Source: Pegoplata infirma (lineage: Eukaryota > Arthropoda > Insecta > Diptera > Anthomyiidae). From it: a stretch of 64,000 bases of DNA. The notes beneath the pieces are model-generated. The model worked only from the letters and a program-made list of their open reading frames with translations. It did not search any database and was not told the origin of the DNA. The stretch lies in assembly GCA_963921195.1 (NCBI GenBank), contig OY992536.1:289187530-289251529 (forward strand), written 5' to 3'. The stretch's first letter is position 1. Every line of letters begins with the position of its first letter. The position numbers and the translations under genes are program-made. Below are positions 54,768 to 64,000 of this stretch, piece by piece.

Positions 54768-54959
54768 TTCTCTTTGTTTCTTGTTTTTTAACATTAATAT
54801 AAGATTTAGAGAGAGCAAATTTTAATACGAGGAAAGAGAGATTAAATACAGGGTGATCTAACTTGGGCTTTTAATTTTTTAATAAAAGTGAACTAATAGC
54901 TTCAAATCCTGATAAATTTTTACCAAAGAAAAACATTTTTTAAAATACTGTATTTTAAG
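54768..54959. other. AT-rich DNA, no feature recognised
   Basis: Nothing is supported in this short stretch. Confidence 0.3.
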
Positions 54960-55170
54960 TAGGGTTCTTCTAGCTCGAGGTCAGTTTTTTTACTAATTAA
55001 AACACTGGTATTCTGATTTTTTTAAATTTTATTTAGGTTAGTTATTTTTGCTTGATTTAGCAGTCACGTGTTTTGACCTCGTTTAGATCTTGTCAAGATT
55101 ACTTTGCAAAATATCATCAACATGATCCTATTTTTGCAAAAAAAGAAAGCAATGGGAATGCTATAAAATC
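54960..55170 (+). repeat. Family H copy, diverged and shortened
   Basis: TCTTCTAGCTCGAGGTCAGT opens the head, and GTCACGTGTTTTGACC corresponds to the CGACACGTGTTTCGG block. Several internal deletions are evident. Confidence 0.55.
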
Positions 55171-55307
55171 ATAAAATTTAGTATGTTTTGCCAAACCACT
55201 GCAGCCAGTCAAAAAACAGAGACCTCCTTAAACGGAGCTTTGTTTTTTATGATCATATTTCCGTTTAGATCAATTTCTTTAATTTGTTTTTAAAGAATAT
55301 GTTACAG

Positions 55308-55444
55308 TTTCTATGTAGACAAAGTCTCAGATTCTAAAACATTTGTCGTATGAAAAAATCTAAATCTGAGAATTTTTTTAATAGAATAAATTCTTCCAAC
55401 ATAGAAAAAATCAAAGTCTCAGACATTTTTTGTTAAAAAAATAA
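55308..55444. repeat. Satellite 2, left outlier block
   Basis: Diverged CAAAGTCTCAGATTCTAAAA units belong to the array at 56330-58150. MITE Y separates them from the main block. Confidence 0.65.
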
Positions 55445-55446
55445 TA

Positions 55447-56326
55447 CATTCAAAATAATACATTAGTATATTTACTATATTTTTTTACTAATGCTGGTTA
55501 ACTAACTTTTAGCAAATTTTTAGTTGAGATTAACATGTTAGCAAAAATATCTTATAAACTTCATTTAGCGCATTAGCAATTTTAAACAAAATTTGAACTA
55601 ATTTTTTTTGCTAAATTTAAAATTGAGTTGACCAAATTTTTACAAGCTTTTTTGCTAACATTAGCAAAAATAAATGGTAATTTTTTTTTTATTTTCAGAA
55701 AACCAAAAATGGCGCTATCTCGGGAACTAAGCCAGATAGAGCAAAATGGAGGCCATTTTTGGTTCTCGGGCTCTCGCCGGTCCTCTTCACATGTGTGGAC
55801 CCTAATGGGTCCTAACTTTGGATCCAAAAAAGTTAGCATTCCCGAAAATTTTAAAATGCTCATATCTCGGTAAATATTGCCGACACAACAAAAAGTCCAA
55901 AAGCATTTTTGTAGCTCTCAACACGTAGAACAAGACCGCCAGATAATCAAAAGCTCTCCGAGTAATATTTTTGAAGTTATCGAGTTTTGTAATTCTCAAA
56001 AACCCCGGTGGTCCCCTAAAATCACGTATCTCAAAAACTAAGCAAGGTAGAGCGAAACGGACACAAATTTGGATCAAAAACTGTGAAGATTTTTCAGGAA
56101 CCCAACTAGGTCTAGGCCCATCGGGGTCTGGACCTATAGGGTCCGAACCCAATGGGGTCCTCAAATGTGTATGAACTAAGTTGAAATAAAAAAATTTCAG
56201 TTAACTAATTTTAATCAAAACGTTTTTGCTAGCTTTACCAAAAAAATTGTGGGTTCGAAATCAGCAAATTTTCTTGTACGTTTACAAGTTTTTTTTTGCT
56301 AACTTTACAGTTTTTTTTTTTGAGTG
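55447..56326. mobile_element. TA-flanked element Y with a GC-rich interior, 880 bp
   Basis: The right end TTTTTTTTTTGAGTG and left end CATTCAAAATAATACA are weak inverted repeats, flanked by TA (55445-55446, 56327-56328). The subterminal parts carry many TTAGCAAAAA and inverse motifs. The centre (55705-56165) is much less AT-rich, with two ATCTCRRGAACTAAGC/ATCTCAAAAACTAAGC-like blocks and several ATGGGGTCCT-like motifs. Overlapping frames of 81-120 codons on both strands occur there. Because both strands stay open over the same bases, I do not call a gene. Confidence 0.6.
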
Positions 56327-56329
56327 TAT

Positions 56330-58150
56330 AGGAAAAATGTCTCAGAAGCTGAGAAACGAAAAATGTCTCAGAATCTGAGAGTTTTTTCCTATAGAAAAAT
56401 TTCCTATAGAAAAATCCTATGAACTTTTTTCCTCAGAAAAAGTCTCAGATTCTTGAACCTTTTACTATAGAATAAGCCTCATACTCTAAAGCATTTTTGG
56501 TATATTTTTCATATAAAAACGGTATCAGATTCTTAAATTTGTTTCGTATAGAAAACTTTTAGATTCTAAGAACTTTTTTCAATAGAAAAAGTCTCAGACT
56601 CTGAGACCTTTTTCCTATAGGAAAAATTTCAGACTCTAAAACAAGGCTCAAATTCGAAGATTCTGATATCTTATTCCTACAAAAAAAGTCTATGATTCGA
56701 AGACATTTCTTCTATCAAAAAACTCTTAGATTTTAAAACCTTCTTACAATAGAATAAGTTTCAACTTCAGAGACATTTTTTAACAAATAAAGTCTCAGAC
56801 TTAAGACATTTTCCTTTAGAAAATGTTTCAGATTGTGAGACTTTTTCCTATACAATAAGTCCGACATTCAGAAGACCTGAGACCTTTTTCCTATAGAAAA
56901 TGTTTAAGATTCTTAGGCATTTTTCCAATAAAAATATTCTCTGATTCGGAGACATTTTTCCTATAGAAAAAGTCTCAGATTATGCAACTTTTTTCAAATA
57001 GATACAGTCTTCAATTCTGAGACATTTTTCCAATAGAAAGTTTCAGATTCTAAGTATTTTTTTCTATAGAAAAAGTCTCAGATTCTGCGACATTTTTCCT
57101 ATAGAAAAAGTATCATATTCTGAGACATTCTGCCTATAAAAAAAGTTTTAGATTCTGAAATATTTTTCTTATAATAAAATTGTCAGATTCTGAGACATTT
57201 TTCCTACAAAAAAAGTCTCAGATTCTGAGAAATTTTTACTATAGAAATAGTCTCTGATTCTGAGACATTTTTCCTATAGAAAAAGTCTGATATTCTGAGA
57301 TATTTTTCCTCTAGAAAGTCATTTTTTCTGTAGAAAAAGTCGCAGATTCTGAGACATTTTTTCTATAGAAAAATTCTCAGATTCTGAGACATTTTTCCCG
57401 CTGAAAATGTCTCAGGTTCTAAAACATTTTCCCAAAAGAAAAAGTCTTAGATTCTGAGACATTTTTCTTATAGAAAGTTTCTGAGACATTTTTTTCTATT
57501 GAAAAAGTTTCAGATTCTGAGACAATTTGCCTTGTCGCAGATTCTGAGACATTTTTCCGATAGAAAAGTTTCAGATTTAGATACATTTTTTCTATAGAAA
57601 AGTCTCAGATTCTGAGACATATTTCCTATAGAAAAGTTTCAGATTCTGAGACATTTTTCTACCTTCTTCTGAGACATTTTTCCTACCTTCTTGCAATAGA
57701 ATAAGTTGCAATTTCAGAGACTTTTTTCAACAGAAAAATTCTCAGATTTTAAGACATTTCCTTTAGAATTAAAATTAGTCTGAAATTAAGTGGATCTGGG
57801 GACTCAAATTCTCAGATTCGGAGATATTTTTCTTATAGAAAAAGTCTCAGCTTCGGAGATAATTTTCCTTTAGAAAAAGTCTCAGATTCTGAGACATTTT
57901 GCCTACTGTAAATCTCTCAGATTGTGAAGCATTTTCCCAATAGAAAAAGTCTTAGATTCTGAGACATTTTTCTTATAGAAAAAATCTTAAATTCTGTGAC
58001 ATTTTTCTTATTGAAAAAGTCTTAAATTCTGTGACATTTTTCCTACATAAATAGTCTCAAATTCTGGACATTTTTCCTATAGAAATTTCGCAGATTCTGT
58101 AACATTTTTTCTATAGAAAAAGTCTCTGATTCTGAGAAATTTTTTCATAT
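56330..58150. repeat. Satellite 2, ~35-bp CTCAGATTCTGAG/CTATAG double-palindrome units
   Basis: The consensus unit joins GTCTCAGATTCTGAGAC to TTTTTCCTATAGAAAAA, with a period near 35 bp. About fifty diverged units are expected from the length, and the middle (57000-57650) is the most regular. Like satellite 1, both halves are palindromic, and the CTATAGAAAA half is essentially shared. Confidence 0.9.
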
Positions 58151-58695
58151 TAGGAACTTCTAGATGGACAGATTTTTTTTTTTTTACAAACAATTTTAAA
58201 ATTTAGTCATATTTTTCCTTTAACAATTTTCAGATTTTTCCTATTAAATTTTTAGATTTTCTCCTTTAAAAATGTTAAAATTTTTTTCAATGAAAGATTT
58301 TCGGATTTCAACATTTTTTCCTTTGGGAAATTTTTTTGAAACTTCCTTCTTTTTTTCTTTCTTTTCAATTTTTTTTTTTTTTTAATTTTGGTCTGGGGGG
58401 GAATTTCTTTACCCCTTGTACCCGCGCATGATATAAATACCCACTGGGTAAAATTTTATGATTGCTGTATTTTTAATGCTCAAATACCCATAATTTAGTA
58501 TTCCACTTTTTTTTAATTCCGGTTTTTAGTACTTTTACTTAAAATGAGCTAGAATTTGAACCAGCAAGTTAGCATTCAAAAAACAAAAATTCATTTTGGC
58601 CCACCCTTTACTAAAAAGTTGAAAGAAGGTCTTCATTTAGTTTTATATTTTGTTTCATCCATGATTTGTATATATTGTTTGCTACCACAAACTTT
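58151..58695. other. T-rich decay zone after satellite 2
   Basis: TTTTTCCTTT and TTTCAGATTTT remnants fade into unrecognised DNA. ATACCCACTGGGTA near 58436 is a short palindrome. Confidence 0.4.
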
Positions 58696-59314
58696 TTTAT
58701 ACCCTCCAACCACAGTATGGTGGTATACTCACTTTGTCATTTCGTGTGCAACGTATCGAAACATCGGTCGGGGAAACCATAAAGTATCCATGTTCGATTT
58801 TAACACATTGTATGATTGTCCGTCCGTTTGCAAAAAGCAGTCCAATGATGCAGTCCAAAATAAAACGGGTAGGCTGCTTAAATTTGGCACGGTTATGTCT
58901 TGTAGTAGTCAGAAGGTTAAGTACGTAAATGGGTAAAAACGGCCCAGGAGTAAAAAAGTTTCCCCTTGAAGAACTAAACCAACCTCTATAAAAAAGTAAT
59001 TTTTTTTACAGGTTTTTCGTATATTAGAAGTACTGCGCTTAAAGCCAGGGGATTATATTGTGACATTTTTTTCGACCCGCCTTCTATTGTGGGCGTGAAT
59101 GTAACGAATCAATTTAAATTATTATAAAATTGTTGCATTTGTAAGTGCAAAAAGCATTTTAAACCAATTTGTAAATATTTGTCGAGTGGGGGAAGGTATT
59201 CCCTAATAAACCCCTTCCATCAACAAAAAACACACCCCTTCAATTTTTTTATTGTTAGCATGTTGGAGGGTATCAAAGATTCGGCACAGCCAAATTAAAC
59301 CTTTTTACTCGGTT
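58696..59314 (-). mobile_element. Mini-me/DINE-like element, type B
   Basis: It starts TTTATACCCTCCAACCACAG. GTCCGTCCGTTTG, TTCCCCTTGAAGAACTAAAC, TATTGTGGGCGTGAATG and CACACCCC follow, and it ends GGAGGGTATCAAAGATTCGG plus TTTTTACTCGG. The ORF at 58556-58936 overlaps its start by chance. Confidence 0.8.
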
Positions 59315-59316
59315 TT

Positions 59317-59456
59317 TTTATACCCTCCACTCTAGTGATAGAGGGTATATATAAGTTTGTCATTCCGTATGTAACACATTGAAATATTGGTTTAGGACCC
59401 CATAAAGTATATATATTAATGATCCTTGATCGATTCTAAGTCGATCTAGCGATGTC

Positions 59457-59488
<32 letters not shown>

Positions 59489-60591
59489 CGTCTGTCTGTC
59501 TGTCTGTTGAAATCACGTTTTTGACTATAATCCAGAACCGATTTAAACGCCTGGGGTACCAAAAGTTGCGTAATTCTCCTAGGCAGAATCTAATGGTTTT
59601 TTTTTTTAAATCGGTTAAGTATTTTAAAAGTTATGAGTGAAAATGTAAATTTTGATGAGTGAAAATGTGAATTTTACACAAAATAAATGCTATAACTTGA
59701 CACCTGTTGAATGAATGTAAACGAAACTTTGAATTTAATGTAATTTTATCATTCCTAACACTCACAAAAAATTTGGGCCGAATCGCACAATGGGGCGTGG
59801 CACCAGCCATTTAACCCAAAATTTTAAAATGATTTATCTTGGCTCATGGTTGACATATTCAAATAAAATTTTAAATAGGTTCTTATTTTATTGTTCTCAA
59901 CGTTCTTCTGGTTATTTTGGTACCAATTATGGCAAAATCGGTTCAGGGGTTAAGAAGCTATGAGCAATTGAGATGAGTTTCAGTATAAACCTCTATGATA
60001 TGGCGTGGCAGCGCGTTTTTGTAGTTGTTGATGGTTGTTTGGCTTGTTGTTATTTGTATCAAAAGAAGTTAAAAATACGTAGTATGTATCATACACGTGC
60101 CACGTGGTTGCTTTTATATAATTTTTATATAATTTTCATACATACATATTTATAAAATATTTTTTTTTGTTTTTTAAATATTTGCATTGCACTATAGTTC
60201 CGATTATCACTTTTCTTGGCCAAAATTACAAAAATGGAAAAAATTTTGATTTTAAATAGGTTTTGTGGTAAAAATTGTTATAATTTTTTTGTTTTCCATG
60301 TATAATATTATAAAAAAATTTTTGTATTTAAACTCAAAAAATTAATTGAAAAAATTTAAAAAAATACTTTTTTTTATTTTTAGCTAAATTTGTTTTTGAA
60401 CAATAAATGAGTTTGTACAAAAATAGAATATGTTTTCTGTTGTTTGTAAGTGTTTACGACTTTCTATAAAATCCATTTTGAGAAAATTGAATTTTGGCCA
60501 ACAAAGGTCGTCCGCGAAACCATAGTGCATTGGTTAACATTGTGGAGGGTATTTAAAGATTCGGCACAGCCGAATATAGCTTTCTTACTTG
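59317..60591 (-). mobile_element. Long mini-me/DINE-like element adjoining the previous one
   Basis: It starts TTATACCCTCCACTCTAGTG, with the TCGATCTAGCGATGTCCGTC core context and a (GTCT)n tract at 59456-59510. It ends GTGGAGGGTATTTAAAGATT plus CGGCACAGCCGAATATAGC and CTTACTTG. At about 1.27 kb it is longer than types A-C. Its central part has ATTGAGATGAG-like and TGGCGTGGCA blocks. It lies head to tail with the B copy at 58696-59314, separated by a few T residues. Confidence 0.8.
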
Positions 60592-61199
60592 TTTTTTTTC
60601 ATTTTGACCGACATCAGTGATGTTTTACAGTAGAGTTGTTATTGAGTTTTTCGTTTTTTTGCTGTGTTCCAGTGCGGTTTTTCCTAATTTTTATTTTTTG
60701 TTTTCTAAGCTCTATTGAATTTTGTTTGCTAAAAACTTGTATTCTATATGAACACGAGAACACACTACATACATTTAATCATATATATTTATTGTTTATA
60801 GTGTTTGCTGTAGTGTTTTTTCTTTCCTTCTTTTTGTGGAAGAGTGTATACTTAGAATTATTCGAAAAAGGATATTTTTAGATTTTGAGAAACTTTTTCA
60901 TAGGGTAAATATGTGTACTTTGGTTTTGCGGATTGTAGGATAATCCAGCGAAAAAAAAACATTATAATAAAAGTACTCTTTAGAAAGTTTTGGTGCTTAA
61001 AGTGTAGAAAAACGTACTTTGGTGTTTTTTACTTCTGAAAAACTGGAATTCTAAAATGTAGGCTCCTTTTTTTTATTTTTTTCTAAATTTTTCTTATTTA
61101 TTTTTACTACTATGTATTAAATTTCCTTATTTTTTTGAATTTCCCCAAGTTTATTTAAAATTTTCTGATTTTAGAATCTCTTTAACTATTTTAAGTATT
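60592..61199. other. AT-rich DNA, no feature recognised
   Basis: No repeat family, splice-flanked frame or RNA gene could be supported. The 81-codon frame at 60636-60881 is rich in Phe and Leu from T runs. Confidence 0.35.
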
Positions 61200-61600
61200 T
61201 TTTGAGTAGGTTTATTCTAGCTCGAGGTCATCATTTTCTTTACCAATTAAAACTTTGATATTCTCATAGAATTAAGTAAATAAATAATCGAGCTCAAGGC
61301 CTTGAGCTCGAGTGCAAGACCTTGCAAGACCTAATCGACACGTGTTTCGAAATTTGTCAGATTCCATTGTCAAGATTATTTTTCAAATTTCAAAACCCTA
61401 TACTACAAGCAGCAAAGGGGACTTACATAAATGACAAATCGTTTATGTTCAATGTATTAATATTTTAGTTGGTACATAAACGATTTTAAATCCCATCTAG
61501 TATAGGGTTTTTATATTTTTTAAATAATCTTGACAATGGAATCTGACAAATTCCGAAACACTTGACAATTACTTTTTGCAAAAATGACCAACATCATAAT
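61200..61600 (+). repeat. Family H palindromic copy
   Basis: TTTATTCTAGCTCGAGGTCA opens it. An extra CTCAAGGCCTTGAGCTCGAG palindrome lies at 61292-61311. A reversed portion with TCTTGACAATGGAATCTGAC closes it. Confidence 0.65.
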
Positions 61601-61734
61601 TGAAGTGCAATTTTAAATGAAAAACCGTGAGTGACGTGTTTATTATTATTGTTCCTCTTTACCCAGAAGATGAGATCCAATGGATTTCGAAATATTGGAA
61701 ACATTTTATAAATTGTAAATATAAAAATTAAAAA

Positions 61735-63218
61735 CAAGTAGAAAAGTTGAATTCGACTTGACCGAATCTATGAATACCCTCCACAATGACCGTTTTGAGT
61801 GATAGTAAATTTCTAACGTCAATAAAATAACATTTTTGATTAGAAATATTTTATTTTGTTTAAAAAAAAAGTTTTTTTTTAGTAATTTTTGAAAAAAAAA
61901 AAAAAAATAAAATTGCAAAAATTTTTTTTTTGAGTGTAAAATTTTTTTTGAGTGTAAAATTTTTTTCGAGTGTATTTTTATACCCTCCAATCTAGTGATA
62001 GAGGGTATATATATGTTTGTCATTCCGTTTGTAACTCATCGAAATATCGATCTGGGACCCCATAAAGTATATGCATTCATGATGCCCGATCGATTTTAAG
62101 ACATTCTAGCAATGTCCGTCTGTCCGTATGTCCGTCTGTCCGTCTGTCTGTCTGTCTGTGGAAAATGCTGTCGCGAACAAAATATTGCACAGAGATGACT
62201 GAAACTTAACATAATTATTGGAAGTTCTCCCGAGAAGTTTGGTATTGCATTTGAGCGATATCGGTTTAGCGGTTCAAAAGTTATGAACGAAAATGTAAGC
62301 TCACCTCCAAAATTTCAGTACATTCAACATAACCTAAAAATACAAAATGCTTTAATTCGGCTTCTGGTTGACATATGTGTACATAATTGAACACCAAATG
62401 GTATTTAAACAAGTAAAAACATATTTAAAAAAAAAAAGAAAAAAATCGCGGATTTTTTTTTCGCGGATTTTTTTTTTTTTTTTTAATTTTTTTTTTTTTC
62501 AAGAGTAATTTCCTTTTAAAAAAAGTTTTTTGCAATAATCTTTTTGAAATTGTGGAGGGTATCACTAAATTCGGCAAGGCCGAATTTAACTTTTTTACTT
62601 GTTTTTTTTTTTTTGCTTTAGTGTAAAAATATTTTTGAGTGACAAAAATACGATGTAAAATATTTTTGTCACTCAAAAATGTTTTTAAAACATGTTTAAC
62701 GGGTTTTCAACACGTGAATTTAGTTGAAACTAATCTGAAATTCACGGTTTTGCTAATAACTTTTGAACCATTGGACCGATTTGGCTGAAATTCAACACTA
62801 ATTAGGCCAGGGGAAAGACAAATATATATGCCAAGCTTCAGCATCCTTAGAATTTTCGAGAGCTAGCGTATCTTTTATCTCGTAAATTCACGAAAAACCC
62901 TTGCCGAAATTCAGTCTTTTGCTCATAACTTTTGAACCACTAAACCGATTTCGCTGGATTGCAACACCAACCTGACCAGGTAAATACCCAACATATATGC
63001 CAAACTTCAGGAGCCTCCGGAGAGTCTTTTAAAAGTTAGCGTGTTTTAAACAGACAGACAGACAGACAGACGGACGGACGGACGGACATCGCTAGATCGT
63101 CTTAAAATCGATTGAGGATCATGAATATATATACTTTATGGGGTCCTAGGCCAATATTTAGTGGTGTTACAAACGGAATGACAAACTTACCCTCTATCCT
63201 AGAGTGGAGGGTATAAAA
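61735..63218 (+). mobile_element. Type A element split by an oppositely oriented type C element
   Basis: The left part is 61735-61976 (CAAGTAGAAAAGTTGAATTC to TTTTTCGAGTGTA). The right part is 62602-63218 (two CTTTTGAACCAYT blocks, a GACAGACAGACAGAC core, ATCGCTAGATCGTCTTAAAA, CTAGAGTGGAGGGTATAAAA). Joining them restores the order of the copies at 8001 and 42115. Confidence 0.85.
61977..62601 (-). mobile_element. Mini-me/DINE-like element, type C, complete, nested in type A
   Basis: It starts TTTATACCCTCCAATCTAGT, then a GTCCGTCTGTCCGTCTGTC core, GGTTCAAAAGTTATGAACGA, ACATTCAACATAACC, CGCGGATTTTTTTT, and ends GGCAAGGCCGAATTTAACTT with TTTTACTTG. This is the reference copy for type C in the window. 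Confidence 0.85.
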
Positions 63219-63289
63219 ACTGACCTTGAGTTTAACAAATTATTTACATTAAAATTACAACAAAAGGTCGAACCACACACATATTGAAT

Positions 63290-63835
63290 TTTTAATAAAA
63301 AATTTTGATTTGGAAATTCATGCTGTTCTTTACAGAGAAAGGGCATTCCAATATGGTTTTAAAAAGTTTTTTTTTTTTGGATTTTTTTGAAATTTTTTTT
63401 TTGTTTCTAAATTTTAAGTCCCCATAATTTAATCAACAATATTGTCACTCAAAATGTTTTCGTACAACTTACGGTTTTCGAGTAAAAACAGAAAAGAAAA
63501 AACACAAAAGAACTATTTGACTAAATTTTGAAAAAAAATCAAATATTTGGCAACAATACGAAAACCACCTTTCTGAAATTTTAACAGAGTTATGAGTATA
63601 TACTTAACTTTAAAACAAAATTTTGTTTTTGGAAGTCCATAATGTCCTTCCCAGGAAAAAAGGACACTGAAATATAGTTTTCAAAATTTTTTGTTGAAAT
63701 TAAAAAAAAAAAAAAAAATTATAAATTTTAAATCTTCATAATTTTATAAAAAAAACTATTGTTTTTATAGGTTTTTTCGTACGACTGACGGTTTCGGAGC
63801 ACAAAAATGTTAAAAAACTGTCAAAAAGTCAATAT
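63290..63835. repeat. Two-unit tandem repeat, period ~310 bp
   Basis: Unit 1 (about 63295-63490) and unit 2 (about 63605-63805) share ATTTTGATTTGGAAATTCAT / ATTTTGTTTTTGGAAGTCCA. They also share a CNNAATATRGTTTT block and a CGTACRACTNACGGTTTYSG block. Sequence from 63836 to the window end shows no further unit. Confidence 0.6.
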
Positions 63836-64000
63836 TGTCAAAAATAGCGCTTTTTAAACGCCCATCAAATAACCAAAAATTAGCAAAATCGGTGATCCGT
63901 CAGTTAAATTTCCCATGAATTTGACAATCAGATTTCGTGAATGTGGTTGCCCTCCTTTTTGGTAGGTTTATTAACAGTTAACATCTTATTATCTTCAATG
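63836..64000. other. Window end, no feature recognised
   Basis: Nothing is supported in this short stretch. It may belong to an element continuing beyond the window. Confidence 0.3.

Noticed and set aside
55582..56174. Overlapping frames on both strands, including a proline/glycine-rich 120-codon frame
   Set aside because: Both strands are open over the same bases and the sequence contains GGGTCC-type repeats; better explained by composition inside element Y.
1..64000. LTR or LINE retrotransposon with coding capacity
   Set aside because: No long reading frame, LTR pair with TG..CA ends, or reverse transcriptase motif was found.

Overview
This window looks like intergenic or intronic DNA from a higher fly (Diptera, Brachycera, most likely a calyptrate such as a blow fly, house fly or relative). 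It is extremely AT-rich and carries no long open reading frame. The main organism clue is a repeat with a (GTCY)n core beside the conserved context GCTAGATCGACTTAAAATCG, followed by TATATACTTTATGGGGTCC and ended by TATACCCTC/GAGGGTATA. That layout matches the mini-me / DINE-1-like non-autonomous elements known from dipterans. The species call is inference.

Almost everything recognisable is repetitive and non-autonomous, and no transposase or reverse transcriptase reading frame survives. Working family letters are used below. A, B and C are mini-me/DINE-like subtypes. D has GGGGCATTCC ends. E, J and S have CAC..GTG ends with 3-bp TTA/TAA duplications. F is a GGTGAA-palindrome repeat. G is a foldback with TATATA targets. 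H is an abundant GCTCGAGGTC repeat. K is hAT-like. O and T are Transib-like. V, W and Y have CACTCAAAA-type ends. P has CCCTGCAA ends. U is a long palindrome inside the M tandem array.

Layout. 0-10 kb: H copy, TA-flanked MITEs, then E, F, G and A copies nested in each other. 10-13 kb: fragments, a tRNA-like module and a weak plus-strand exon candidate (12987-13084). 13.6-18.2 kb: short-motif clusters and the degenerate M array, split by the ~1.95-kb palindrome U. 19-21.8 kb: mostly single-copy AT-rich DNA. 21.9-26.2 kb: a ~41-bp satellite built from TATCGATA palindromes, interrupted by a piggyBac-like element. 26.28-26.37 kb: a plausible minus-strand terminal exon. 28.3-29.9 kb: hAT-like K holding B holding D. 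30.5-32.2 kb: elements N and L. 33.5-37 kb: a duplicated H-containing segment and a long D. 37-38 kb: element P. 38.5-43.2 kb: a deep nest of H, a 21-bp minisatellite, T, B, S and A. 43.4-47.2 kb: minisatellite, single-copy DNA and T-rich DNA. 47.2-49.8 kb: C with V and B inside, then B with G inside. 50.3-53.3 kb: Transib-like O with J and B inside. 54-56.3 kb: MITEs. 55.3-58.2 kb: a second, 35-bp satellite (CTCAGATTCTGAG). 58.7-63.2 kb: tandem and nested A/B/C elements.

The most unusual signal is that the two long satellites, about 30 kb apart, share one palindromic half (TTTTCTATAGAAAA) but have different second palindromes. The nested insertions, several with target-site duplications and two confirmed against empty sites in other copies, give a relative history of invasion. 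Gene content is at most two short candidate exons, both unproven.
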